Assembly (NCBI GenBank): GCA_910577735.1 | Contig: CAJTOO010000001.1 | Location: 127,782 to 191,781, forward strand | Source: an uncultured Lachnospiraceae bacterium | Lineage (GTDB): Bacteria > Bacillota > Clostridia > Lachnospirales > Lachnospiraceae | DNA length: 64,000 nucleotides | Direction of reading: 5' to 3' | Shown here: one piece after another, positions 43,703 through 52,544 of the stretch | How the letters are laid out: each line of letters opens with the position of its first letter | How positions within the stretch are numbered: position 1 is the stretch's first letter | The notes under the pieces: model-generated | What the model was told of the DNA's origin: nothing | Databases searched by the model: none | Seen by the model: only the letters and a program-made list of their open reading frames with translations | Program-made: the position numbers and the translations under genes

Positions 43703-44788
43703 TCAAAACAAATCGCCACAATCATCTATGACGCCTTGCCGTATTTCCCGCAGCACACTTAAGGTCAATAACGGGTTGGCATACGCCTGAATCTGACTGC
43801 AAATAGCCTTTTCATGTTTTGAGATTGTGACAATCACATGGCCACTGCAATGCCGCAATACTGCAGGCGAACAGATCTTGACACCCTGCCTCTCCAACCC
43901 CCACTTCTTCTCCTCATTGTCCACAAAGAAAAGTACAGGAATATCACAATTTCTCAGAATGGTCTGTAATTCCGCACCGCAATTGCCCACACCAAAGAGT
44001 ATCACGCCGTCTGACACCTTAGCATATCTGCCCAGTACTTCCCTGATGATCTGAGGCCTTCTCTGGCTCACGTAAAGCAGTTTAACCCGGTCATAACTTT
44101 CTTCTATATCTGCTTTATTCAAATAATCTCCCGGACATTTCTCCAGATATTTCAGATTGATCTCATAAGCTTCTTTCGCACACAATAAACTTCTTGTATG
44201 GCTGACGCCGGTGGTCCTGAAATCTGCCAATATCCGGTCAACATATGCAAATCTGACACGCTCTGACATCAGCCGCAGCAATAAGTCCCGATCTGCCGCA
44301 ATCTGATAACCTATGTCAAACATGCCGTACTTTTGATAGACTTCCCGCCTGATGAAGGTACTGGGATGGAGTGGGAATGGGGAATGCCAGGTATGATATT
44401 CCCGCCGCCCCTTTTCATCAATCATCCAGATTTCTCCGTACACCACATCCGCACCGGTATCCTGGAAACATTGTACGGCCTGCTCCACAGCCTCAGGTTC
44501 ATACCAGTCATCACTGTTGATAATCCCGATCACAGACCCTGAGGCCTGCAGGATTCCCTTATTCATGGCATCATAAATACCGGAATCCTTTTCGCTTATG
44601 TACCGTAACCGTCCTCCAAATCCAGATGCGTATTCTTTCACAATCTCTATTGTCCGGTCTGTGGATCGGCCATCTACAATGATATATTCAATATTCTGAT
44701 AGCTTTGTCCCAAAACACTTTCTATGGTATCCCGTATGGTCTCCTCACTGTTGAGACAGGGCGTGATTATAGAAACCTTCGTATCCAT
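43703..44788 (-). CDS. GT2 glycosyltransferase with C-terminal Rossmann-like module
   Basis: A family 2 transferase resembling WcaE-type enzymes: KVSIITPCLNSEETIRDT at the start, YIIVDGRSTDRT near 35 and GIINSDDWYEP near 88 with the metal-binding acidic pair. The last 100 residues (from about 262, GVILFGVGNCGAEL) are the Rossmann-like module. The start is uncertain: ATG 44788 gives the family N-terminus, and another ATG 6 codons upstream is possible; neither has a strong ribosome binding site. It follows the standalone module gene by about 40 bases. Confidence 0.83.
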   Translation of the reverse strand: MDTKVSIITPCLNSEETIRDTIESVLGQSYQNIEYIIVDGRSTDRTIEIVKEYASGFGGRLRYISEKDSGIYDAMNKGILQASGSVIGIINSDDWYEPEAVEQAVQCFQDTGADVVYGEIWMIDEKGRREYHTWHSPFPLHPSTFIRREVYQKYGMFDIGYQIAADRDLLLRLMSERVRFAYVDRILADFRTTGVSHTRSLLCAKEAYEINLKYLEKCPGDYLNKADIEESYDRVKLLYVSQRRPQIIREVLGRYAKVSDGVILFGVGNCGAELQTILRNCDIPVLFFVDNEEKKWGLERQGVKICSPAVLRHCSGHVIVTISKHEKAICSQIQAYANPLLTLSVLREIRQGVIDDCGDLF

Positions 44789-44830
44789 CTTGCATTGTCC
44801 CATCATAAAAATCGTTTCATAAACTTGCGT

Positions 44831-45307
44831 TTATACTTCATACAAAACATCTTCCAGCGAAATAATCGGACAGTCTATGATATCCGAAAGCTTCTGTGCA
44901 ATCTCATCAAAAAAGGTTATGGCCGTCACAACAACTGCATCCACTTCTTCCAGATTGTCCTCCATGGAACAAATGCCGACGTCCGAATACACGGAATCCG
45001 CCTTCTTGTCTATTCCATAGGCCACCTTAATTTCCGTATCCTTTAATTCGTCCACCAGCGTTTCCCCTGCATAGCTCATTCCATAAATGGCAATCCGCTG
45101 ATAACCGTTCTTCTTAAAATACGCCGACAGGTTCTTGCCTTCCTGCTTCACTTTGACCCACTGATTCATCATCAGGAAAAGTGCCAGATGTTTATCTGAC
45201 ATAGCCTTGACCTTTTCTTTTTCTCCAATCACGGCCTTCCCTGCCACGCCTGCTCCGGCAGCTGCTCCGATCAATGCGGATACTAGTGAGATTCCAGCTT
45301 TTTTCAT
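44831..45307 (-). CDS. Standalone Rossmann-like module with N-terminal hydrophobic segment
   Basis: A 158-residue protein with no enzyme domain. Residues 1-27 are Ala/Gly-rich and hydrophobic after two lysines (ISLVSALIGAAAGAGVAG), like a membrane or surface anchor. Residues 69-155 are the Rossmann-like module of this locus (RIAIYGMSYAGETLVDEL), with a preceding helix NQWVKVKQEGKNLSAYF like that before the module in the GT2 at 38650-39858. TAGGAGGAAT precedes the ATG. As the only free copy it may act as an anchor or adaptor for module-bearing enzymes. Function unknown. Confidence 0.75.
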   Translation of the reverse strand: MKKAGISLVSALIGAAAGAGVAGKAVIGEKEKVKAMSDKHLALFLMMNQWVKVKQEGKNLSAYFKKNGYQRIAIYGMSYAGETLVDELKDTEIKVAYGIDKKADSVYSDVGICSMEDNLEEVDAVVVTAITFFDEIAQKLSDIIDCPIISLEDVLYEV

Positions 45308-45349
45308 TCTTAATTCCTCCTAATCATCATTTTCCGTTCCCAAGCGCTT

Positions 45350-46495
45350 TTACACTTTCTCAATTACCTTCTGCAGCCGCTTGCCAAACTCCTTTACGGT
45401 CCATCTTTTGATTCTCTGATACCCTTTTTGAATCATGTCCTGTCTCATTGCCTCATCACACCACAATTTCCTGATGCACGCTGCAATCTGATCAGGTGAA
45501 TCCGGATCAAACAAAAGCCCGGCATCACCAACCTGCTCCGGCATGGCATATTTATCCGATACCGCTACCGGGCATCCCAGAGCCATCGCCTCCAGCGGAG
45601 GGATATTCGTAGGTCCAAAGTAAGACGGCATGACCAGCCCTGCTGCATGTTTATACAGATAAGTTATATTTCCGTTGCTCACAAATCCCATGATGGTTAT
45701 GTTATCAGCCAGTCCATTCTGGGTAATATACTGTCTGATTCTCCCCATACTGTTCTTCTCAGAACCCACTAAAACCAGATGAATGTCGGGAATATCCTTG
45801 GCCAGTATATGAATTGCTTTGACTAAATTAATATGATTTTTATGCTCCCAGAATTGCGCCGGATAAAATATATATTTGGACGGTGTATCGATCGTCTCTT
45901 CCTCACATTCTGTAATATGACCGGGCGCAACAAACGGAATACTGACAAAATGAGGCATCTTCTTTCGCATATATGCCGCATAAGACTCCATAAACTGTTT
46001 CTTTCCGGTTTGAGAGTCTGTCAGAACACACCACGCATATTTTGCCTTGGAAGCAAAGACCAATTCCCTCTCTTGAAAATCCTTTCTGACTTCCGAAAAT
46101 CTTCCCTCATACCGATGCATCAGGTCATGCACGGGTACGATTACCTTCCTGCCATAGTTTGGAATAAAAGCGCCCTGCGTTGTACATAAAATGGCATCTG
46201 CTTTCTCTGCACGAAGCCGTTTGCCAAACGCCGTCATATACATCACATACATCCGTGACCAGAAGGGATGTCTGATATGCTGCCTCTGCTCCTTCCCGGT
46301 AAACACCGGCCATGCAGTATCCCAAACTCTAATCTTATGTTCCCTGCACCACTTTCTCCAGAACCGGCTGCCGCAGACAGCCATAACTTCCACATCTTCT
46401 GCTTGCTCCAGACATGCCATCACCGTCAGGACATACTGGTGTTCCCCGCCCCATTCCGGTTCGCTGTTGAGTATGACTGCAATTCTCTTTTTCAT
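45350..46495 (-). CDS. GT4-type glycosyltransferase
   Basis: A 381-residue GT-B fold enzyme without the Rossmann-like module. The N-terminus KKRIAVILNSEPEWGGEHQY carries the acceptor-side loop. IFYPAQFWEHKNHINLVKA near 205 and GLVMPSYFGPTNIPPLEAMA near 290 form the donor site of family 4. ATG 46495 follows AAAGGAC; the in-frame ATG 20 codons earlier overlaps the methyltransferase gene and lacks a site. Likely adds a sugar to the surface glycan; donor unknown. Confidence 0.88.
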   Translation of the reverse strand: MKKRIAVILNSEPEWGGEHQYVLTVMACLEQAEDVEVMAVCGSRFWRKWCREHKIRVWDTAWPVFTGKEQRQHIRHPFWSRMYVMYMTAFGKRLRAEKADAILCTTQGAFIPNYGRKVIVPVHDLMHRYEGRFSEVRKDFQERELVFASKAKYAWCVLTDSQTGKKQFMESYAAYMRKKMPHFVSIPFVAPGHITECEEETIDTPSKYIFYPAQFWEHKNHINLVKAIHILAKDIPDIHLVLVGSEKNSMGRIRQYITQNGLADNITIMGFVSNGNITYLYKHAAGLVMPSYFGPTNIPPLEAMALGCPVAVSDKYAMPEQVGDAGLLFDPDSPDQIAACIRKLWCDEAMRQDMIQKGYQRIKRWTVKEFGKRLQKVIEKV

Positions 46496-46514
46496 ATCAT
46501 GTCCTTTCTCACAC

Positions 46515-47273
46515 TCACACAGCCCTGGCAATGAAATAACTGGTCCATGAATCATAGCCTGTCTCTGATAGAGTCTGGCAATCTATATTGTCAAGCAGTT
46601 CAAACCCAGCCTCTTTGAGCAGAAATTCTAACTCCGGCCTGAAAAAATATCGCATATTATGCACTTCATGAATTGTCTTTGTATTCCCGGTTTTCTTTTC
46701 TATCACGTACACTTCATAGCAGACATCAACCACGTTTTCTCTGTCATGCATAATCGGCCTTGCAATCCTGACCAATTTATTCTGTTCATCCTCTATTTCT
46801 TTCACCCGTACAGCTGGTTTATCACTCAGCACACCCGGCCCGTACCAGACATCAAACAGAAAGATCCCTCCCTGATCAAGCGCCTGCCTTGCCGCCCGAA
46901 ACGCATCCGTGATGTCCTGATTGCTGTTCTGGTAACTCATCACATGAAAGAGGGATATCACGGCATCGTATTTTCCCTGCGGCTCATAGGTCCTGATATC
47001 TGCCACTGAAAAATCGATGGTAACCGCCTCATTCTTTGCATTTTCCCGGGCAATCTCAATCATCAGGGGACTCATATCAATCCCCGTGCACTGATACCCC
47101 AGCCTGCAAAGTGCAAGATCGTGCCTGCCGGTTCCGCAGCCATAATTGATCACGCTCTGAATGTTCGTTCCATATTTTTTTAACAGACTGTCCACCTGCA
47201 CAGCTTCCGCTTGATAGTCTTTATCCTGATAAAACGCATTATAATAATATGCATAGTCTTTAAACACTTCCAT
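46515..47273 (-). CDS. Class I SAM-dependent methyltransferase
   Basis: A 252-residue methyltransferase with SAM-binding motif I VINYGCGTGRHDLAL near residue 41, an acidic residue in GIDMSPLMI and motif IV in KYDAVISLFHVMSYQ. The C-terminal part resembles small-molecule or sugar methyltransferases. GGAGG lies at the end of the upstream gene, three bases before this start codon, so the two are coupled. It may methylate a sugar or the end of the growing glycan. Confidence 0.88.
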   Translation of the reverse strand: MEVFKDYAYYYNAFYQDKDYQAEAVQVDSLLKKYGTNIQSVINYGCGTGRHDLALCRLGYQCTGIDMSPLMIEIARENAKNEAVTIDFSVADIRTYEPQGKYDAVISLFHVMSYQNSNQDITDAFRAARQALDQGGIFLFDVWYGPGVLSDKPAVRVKEIEDEQNKLVRIARPIMHDRENVVDVCYEVYVIEKKTGNTKTIHEVHNMRYFFRPELEFLLKEAGFELLDNIDCQTLSETGYDSWTSYFIARAV

Positions 47274-47276
47274 GGA

Positions 47277-48527
47277 TTATTCCTCCGCCATACAGCAGAT
47301 GCCATAAATATTTTCTATGGTATCTATACATCCGCTCTCTATTTCAAACAGTTCCATGAATCTGATGCACTTCAATCTGTCAGCGCCTCTTAAATATGTA
47401 AGATTTCCCTTCTCGTCTCTGCTTTCTTTATATTTACTCTCAATAAACATCTGTGCCTTTTCTGGTATCATATGGGCCCCAATACAATCTTTTCTGACAA
47501 AAAAGGCGTTATTTCCCGCCGTATTACTGCCCATGTAATAATAGCCATTCTCCTCGGCCCATCCGCAAAATGCAGCAATAGAACAGCCCCAGTACAGATT
47601 GCTGTAATGTTTCTTGGTCCGGACAAATGCTGCGTCGTAAGGCACTGTCACCTTTTGCTCTGCTCCAAATATGTTATTGTATTCACAGATCAAGATTCGT
47701 GGGGAAACACAGGTAATGCTATTCAAAATCCACCAGTCATTCCCGTCCAAATCGATGCTCAATATCCCTATATCACCTTCAAACCCTGCGCCTGTGATAA
47801 GTCCGTTGATGTTTTCCTTTGTAATAAATGCATCAATGGCTGTCAGGTCATATCTCCAGAACCATTCCGCATTCTTAATGTGGTCAATGTTCTCTTTACT
47901 CCCATCCATCACAAGGCCGCTCCAGTTATCATTCATCAGCAGAAACCTTGTATTTGCCTCTTCATAATCCTCTACCCCAAATTCAACAAATGTTCTGCTG
48001 CCGATATCCACATGATGAATCAGCCACTGAATGATCCCATCTTCCCCAAACTGGGAAAACACCTGAAATTCCACTTCTTCCAGGGAACGTATCTTTTTAT
48101 CACACATGGTATGTACAAAATTTCTCGCACTCAGGAAAAGATTCTTTTCCTGAATACTCTTTATACTTCTAATATCTTTTTCATACTGCACTGCCACCGG
48201 CACATTGCCTTTGAGAATATCAAATATACAATAATTATCCTGTACTACCAAATTCGCATAGACGTCATAAAAGTTTAAGATGCGTTCCTGTGCAATTCCA
48301 TATCCACATAATTGCTGTTTTATTTCTGCATAGTACATGGAAGTAACAATGACAAAATCATATTCCACCTCATTGATCTTGGACGGTTCTATAAAATCCG
48401 GTAAAGTCCATTTCCTGACATCATTGTCGCTTAATGCCACAATCTCTGCTTTGGAACTGTCATACAGATCTAAAAAAGTCTGATATATCCTGCCCACGCC
48501 AAAACATACAATCCTTTTCTTTGCCAT
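47277..48527 (-). CDS. Rossmann-like module fused to an FkbM-like methyltransferase-type domain
   Basis: Residues 1-95 are the locus module (RIVCFGVGRIYQTFL at residue 5). From about residue 150 to 390 lies a second domain beginning QVFSQFGEDGIIQWLIHH, with TFVEFGVEDYEEANTRFL in place of methyltransferase motif I and ILSIDLDGNDWWIL as the acidic motif. This resembles FkbM-like proteins of unknown activity found in surface-polysaccharide loci. The glycine pattern of motif I is weak, so real methyl transfer is not assured. GGGAG precedes the ATG. Confidence 0.7.
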   Translation of the reverse strand: MAKKRIVCFGVGRIYQTFLDLYDSSKAEIVALSDNDVRKWTLPDFIEPSKINEVEYDFVIVTSMYYAEIKQQLCGYGIAQERILNFYDVYANLVVQDNYCIFDILKGNVPVAVQYEKDIRSIKSIQEKNLFLSARNFVHTMCDKKIRSLEEVEFQVFSQFGEDGIIQWLIHHVDIGSRTFVEFGVEDYEEANTRFLLMNDNWSGLVMDGSKENIDHIKNAEWFWRYDLTAIDAFITKENINGLITGAGFEGDIGILSIDLDGNDWWILNSITCVSPRILICEYNNIFGAEQKVTVPYDAAFVRTKKHYSNLYWGCSIAAFCGWAEENGYYYMGSNTAGNNAFFVRKDCIGAHMIPEKAQMFIESKYKESRDEKGNLTYLRGADRLKCIRFMELFEIESGCIDTIENIYGICCMAEE

Positions 48528-48560
48528 AGTAGTCTCCCTTTTATGAATAAATCTTTATGA

Positions 48561-49001
48561 TTATTTTTCTTTGTAAATCACTTCGTTGTCTTCAATTCCG
48601 GGAAACCGCTTCTTATCCTCTTCTCCCGCATAAGGTCCCTGTTTCACCTCTATCATCTCTACCTCTTCCAGCACCTGAAATCCATGTCCGCCGGAAACAA
48701 GCAGTATGATATCTCCTGCATGCAAGTCCCTGCTTTCCAGATAGTCTTCATACTCATCATAAAAATCAACCCGCAGGATCCCTTTCTTGATAAATAACAC
48801 TTCCTGCGTTAACACCACATTCCTATGAACCAGATTATGTATATGCGCATTTATCACTTTTCCAGTCGGATGATGCATGTAGGCAACCTGCTGGGAATAT
48901 GCATCAGGTGTAATAAAATCCACGCCGTCACAATTATGGCCGTCGCGGATAATGGTTGCTATCAATCTATCCTTTTTCTTTACTTCCTCTATCTGTCTCA
49001 T
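48561..49001 (-). CDS. Cupin domain protein
   Basis: A 146-residue single cupin. The core includes INAHIHNLVHRNV near residue 50 (metal-binding histidines), VLFIKKGILRVDFYDE near 68 and the second barrel motif LHAGDIILLVSGGHGFQVL near 95. Cupins in nucleotide-sugar clusters often act as sugar isomerases or epimerases, but this one is not close to RmlC or FdtA. The gene lies just after the PerA-like aminotransferase, so a step on the same sugar is plausible. Not proven. Confidence 0.8.
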   Translation of the reverse strand: MRQIEEVKKKDRLIATIIRDGHNCDGVDFITPDAYSQQVAYMHHPTGKVINAHIHNLVHRNVVLTQEVLFIKKGILRVDFYDEYEDYLESRDLHAGDIILLVSGGHGFQVLEEVEMIEVKQGPYAGEEDKKRFPGIEDNEVIYKEK

Positions 49002-49049
49002 TTGCTCTCTCTTTCTCTATCTATTCAGCTGCTTCATGCTGCCCTTTAT

Positions 49050-50183
49050 CTAACATGCAGAACAAATCTCTTCCATAGCTTTCCGTAAGCCGGTTACTAC
49101 TCTTTGCATCTGTCCTTCCGTCAACGCCAATCCGCTGGGAATATAAAATCCCTTTCTTGCCAGATATTCTGCCTGAGGGTAACTTTCCTTTATAAACAAC
49201 CCTTGCTTCTGATAAACCGGCTGCTCATGCATACACCAGAAAAATGTTCGCGAGCCAATTCCCTCTTCTGCCAATAATTTCTGTATCTTCCTGTTATCTG
49301 CCTTAATCTGTTTGTCCAGCACAATACCATATACCCAATAGATGTTATCCGCATAATCCGTTTTTTCTATGGGGAGTATAAGACCATCTACATCCTGTAG
49401 CTGCTCCGTATAATATTTACCCATTGCACGTTTACGCGCTACAAACTCATCCAGCCGCTCAAGCTGTGCAAGCCCGACTGCCGCCTGTAAATTGGTGAAC
49501 CGGTAATTATCGCTGATCTCATCGTGCACGTATCGAACATCCTGTCTAAAACAAAGATTTCGCAGCACCCTGCATCGTTTTGCCAATTCTTCATCATTTG
49601 TTACTACCATGCCGCCTTCACCTGTGGTGATGTGCTTATTGGGATAAAAACTGAATATACTTATGTCGCCAAAGCTGCCACAAGGCCTTCCATAATAAGT
49701 CTGTCCATGCATCTCCGCCGCATCTTCTATAATTTTAAGATTGTATTTCTCAGCCAGTTTCAGAATCTGCTTCATTTCAACAGGCAGCCCATATAAATGA
49801 ACGATCATAATTGCTTTCGTCTTTGACGTTATCTTCGCCTCAATCTCGTCCACCTTCATATTCCACGTATGTATATCGCTGTCAACCAGCACTGGCAGCG
49901 CCCCCAGTTTGGTCACTGCCATTGCACAGGATATAATTGTAAAGGCAGGCATAATAACCTCATCACCTTCACCAATCCCAAGCGCCTGTACCGCCACTTC
50001 CAAAGCAGCGGTTCCATTGGATACAGCGATACCGTATTTTCTCCCTGCTACAGCACTCATCTTCTGTTCAAACTCTTTCACAAAAGGACCTTCCGAAGAA
50101 ATCCATCCCGTATCGATGCATTCACATAAATACTTTTTTTCATTGCCGTTTAACAGCGGTTCATTTACTGGTATAAAATCCAT
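49050..50183 (-). CDS. DegT/DnrJ family sugar aminotransferase, perosamine-synthase-like
   Basis: A PLP-dependent enzyme that aminates a keto group on a nucleotide sugar. The N-terminus FIPVNEPLLNGNEKKYL and CIDTGWISSEGPFVKEFE is characteristic of GDP-perosamine synthases, which aminate C4 of GDP-4-keto-6-deoxymannose. The PLP Lys lies in SFYPNKHITTGEGGMV near residue 184. Length 377 fits. No gene for a GDP-mannose dehydratase or acetyltransferase occurs in the window, so the exact product is uncertain. A 4-amino-sugar fits the WecF-like transferase downstream of 58774. Confidence 0.88.
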   Translation of the reverse strand: MDFIPVNEPLLNGNEKKYLCECIDTGWISSEGPFVKEFEQKMSAVAGRKYGIAVSNGTAALEVAVQALGIGEGDEVIMPAFTIISCAMAVTKLGALPVLVDSDIHTWNMKVDEIEAKITSKTKAIMIVHLYGLPVEMKQILKLAEKYNLKIIEDAAEMHGQTYYGRPCGSFGDISIFSFYPNKHITTGEGGMVVTNDEELAKRCRVLRNLCFRQDVRYVHDEISDNYRFTNLQAAVGLAQLERLDEFVARKRAMGKYYTEQLQDVDGLILPIEKTDYADNIYWVYGIVLDKQIKADNRKIQKLLAEEGIGSRTFFWCMHEQPVYQKQGLFIKESYPQAEYLARKGFYIPSGLALTEGQMQRVVTGLRKAMEEICSAC

Positions 50184-50255
50184 TTATGCCTGCTTTCTTT
50201 TCCAAATGCCATCTGCATTCAGACAATAAATAACTTATTTTCCGCACTTTCAACT

Positions 50256-51275
50256 CTAAATCTTTTTCTTCACACAGTAATACAATCCGTCTTTTGATTT
50301 ATATCCCAACAGTTCCTTCTTCTCCAAACATTCCCGAACGGAAATATATAACCCGCATTCCTGACATATTGTTGGAAGTCTTTTACCCCCCCCCCTGGTC
50401 TGAAATGCATTTCTGAATTTTATTGCTTTGGGTGATGTCCAAATCTCTTTCAGTGTATTTTTATTGGTATCTCCAATAACATATTTTTCTAACCAATCAA
50501 TGCATCCACATCCCACCGCTTTCCCATTTGCCTGTATTGCCAATGTCGCATTCGGCACAACACAGTTTTCCTGCATTTTCTGATTATTTCTGTAAATCAG
50601 CTTTGCCCCCTTCGGCAAATCTTCTTTTTTGACAGAACCAAACCATGAAAAGAACGAATCTTTTATATCGCCAATCGGAAACAGTTCCTTCACTTCCTGA
50701 TAAAATTCACTCTTTGTTAACAAATGTTTATTGTTGGTTCTGAATGCTATATCTACCTGCACCTCTAGATTGTTCTTTACAATAAGTTTTTTTATCCGCT
50801 TTAATTGCTCTTTGAACGTAATAAATCCATCAATCCCCGCCATATCCAGATATGACTTCTGATCATATCCAGGTACAGAAACTACTAAATAATCAAAGCA
50901 TTTTAATATTTGTAATAACTCTTTATCATCATATCTGGCACACGATATGAGGGTTGTTGTACTATGCACCCATAATTGCTTTTTATAATTATAAATAGTC
51001 TTCACTCTTTCCATCAGCATAGGATCTGAAAGAAAGTCAGACTGCATGGAGCCAATCCCTATCGTTCCGCCGCCTATATCACAATACTGCCTTACAATAT
51101 CTTCAAAAAGCCGGTGATCCATGACCACAAAATCTCTCTTAAATAAACGATTACAGCAAAAAGCACATTTTACCGGACACATAGTGACCGTTTCCACATT
51201 AATGTCCAACGGTCTTTTCTTCATAATATGCTGCATATGTAAATACGCCGCTTTATCAAAAATACCACTCACCAT
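50256..51275 (-). CDS. Radical SAM/SPASM protein with a poly-G tract
   Basis: The iron-sulfur motif CPVKCAFC (three cysteines spaced CX3CX2C) lies near residue 32 and starts a radical SAM barrel, with GGGTIGIGSMQSD near 67. The C-terminal part has SPASM-type cysteines in GKAVGCGCIDW and PTICQECGLY, which may bind an auxiliary cluster. The role is likely an oxidative or dehydrating modification of a sugar or a peptide in this locus; another such protein lies at the right edge. A run of ten G residues (10 C on the plus strand at 50386-50395) encodes Gly residues just before the last 42 residues, so slippage would remove the last cysteines. Confidence 0.83.
   Translation of the reverse strand: MVSGIFDKAAYLHMQHIMKKRPLDINVETVTMCPVKCAFCCNRLFKRDFVVMDHRLFEDIVRQYCDIGGGTIGIGSMQSDFLSDPMLMERVKTIYNYKKQLWVHSTTTLISCARYDDKELLQILKCFDYLVVSVPGYDQKSYLDMAGIDGFITFKEQLKRIKKLIVKNNLEVQVDIAFRTNNKHLLTKSEFYQEVKELFPIGDIKDSFFSWFGSVKKEDLPKGAKLIYRNNQKMQENCVVPNATLAIQANGKAVGCGCIDWLEKYVIGDTNKNTLKEIWTSPKAIKFRNAFQTRGGGKRLPTICQECGLYISVRECLEKKELLGYKSKDGLYYCVKKKI
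50386..50395. repeat. Homopolymer of ten C (G in the coding strand)
   Basis: The tract sits inside the radical SAM gene about 130 bases before its stop. One base gained or lost would frameshift the end of the protein. It is the only such GC homopolymer I noticed in the window. Confidence 0.9.
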
Positions 51276-51338
51276 ACATCTACAACCTTTGTTTCCTTAT
51301 CATTTCTATTGTCTGTGACAGAAAATCAAAATCTGTAC

Positions 51339-51362
51339 AAAAAATGCCGCATCTCAGGCATT
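51339..51362 (-). terminator. Possible terminator inside the glycan locus
   Basis: Minus-strand AATGCC (51362-51357) pairs with GGCATT (51348-51343) across an 8-base loop, followed by TTTT. It lies 8 bases after the stop of the CgeB-like gene and before the radical SAM gene, so the locus may be read in at least two units. Confidence 0.5.
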
Positions 51363-51369
51363 CTCCATC

Positions 51370-52497
51370 TCACACTAATAGCATCTGCAGATATTCATTG
51401 AGACATTCCGCCTTATTTCTATAGGTGTGATCCTTCAAGGTTCTCTTTTGTCCTGCAAGCGCTATCTCTTTTCCTTCTTTGGGATGGTCTATCAGCCACC
51501 CCGCCTTCTCGGCCATATCCTCAAAGGATTCGTACACTACGATTTCCTTATCTATATCAAACAATTCTGCATTTTCATCCCTGCTGTCTGTGAGCAGGCA
51601 GGTTCCCATACCAGTTGCCTCAAACATTCTCATATTGCCGGCGCCATGACTGCCAGCACATATAGCATGCAGGTTCAGGCAGACATTATATTGATTCATG
51701 ATTTCGTAATACTTTAACCCAAACGCACCCGGCTTCACAGATTTCGTGATTTCTGCCGCGATATCCATCATTTCCCGGTCATCACCACTTAAATTGGTTT
51801 CCTGAAGGGATCCATAGATATTGCCATAAAAGTCATAGGGTATCTTCTCTTTGATCAGCTGGCTAAACATCTGTACTCTGTTGTTATGTATTGTTTCTGA
51901 TACGATGACAGATCCTAAGAAGCATATTTCATTCTTTCTTTCACACGCAGGTACCTGCTCCAGAATGGACGGCGCAAACGCATGCCTGAGCAAATACGCC
52001 GGCAGCCCATAACTGTTCATAGAGTTCACAAAAGCTCTGCTCCCTGTATATATCTGATCATACAAAGGGGCATGCTCCCGGAACACGTCATTTAACCCCG
52101 TAAAATGATAACCGACCAATTTTATCACTTTCGGTGCCAGACAATCCCTTATCATCTTTGTCTCTTCCCGAGAAAACTGGCTCACGTCTGAAACCAGAAT
52201 AATATCTGGCTTAAAGTCCTTGATTTGTGATAAAAGGATGTCAAAATATGACATATCCTTTGTGAAACCCTTCCATTTTTTCTGCAGATTTCTGTTATTG
52301 CAAAAAACGGCCTTTGACTGTATCCCCATCTTATTCAATTCGCGATGTATGAAATCTGATTCCGCAAAAGCATCTTCAACCAATGCGGCATACAATTCAT
52401 CATATGACCACTTATCAAAATCCTTGTGCAGCGTATAAAACTCCCTTAAATATTGGTCATACTGCACTGTAATTTCTAATAATCTATACTGTCTCAT
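51370..52497 (-). CDS. CgeB/YkvP-like glycosyltransferase
   Basis: A 375-residue protein of the CgeB-type GT-B family. The donor-side region AGNMRMFEATGMGTCLLTD near residue 275 is typical, with NAELFDIDKEIVVYESFEDM after it. The N-terminal half (MRQYRLLEITVQYDQYL) is an acceptor domain with LVSDVSQFSREE. CgeB was first described in spore-coat maturation, and related enzymes are common in capsule and flagellar glycosylation. Reaction partners are unknown. It carries no Rossmann-like module. Confidence 0.78.
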   Translation of the reverse strand: MRQYRLLEITVQYDQYLREFYTLHKDFDKWSYDELYAALVEDAFAESDFIHRELNKMGIQSKAVFCNNRNLQKKWKGFTKDMSYFDILLSQIKDFKPDIILVSDVSQFSREETKMIRDCLAPKVIKLVGYHFTGLNDVFREHAPLYDQIYTGSRAFVNSMNSYGLPAYLLRHAFAPSILEQVPACERKNEICFLGSVIVSETIHNNRVQMFSQLIKEKIPYDFYGNIYGSLQETNLSGDDREMMDIAAEITKSVKPGAFGLKYYEIMNQYNVCLNLHAICAGSHGAGNMRMFEATGMGTCLLTDSRDENAELFDIDKEIVVYESFEDMAEKAGWLIDHPKEGKEIALAGQKRTLKDHTYRNKAECLNEYLQMLLV

Positions 52498-52544
52498 CTA
52501 CTTCCCAACTTTCCAAAGATGTATTTTACATATCACAATCAATA

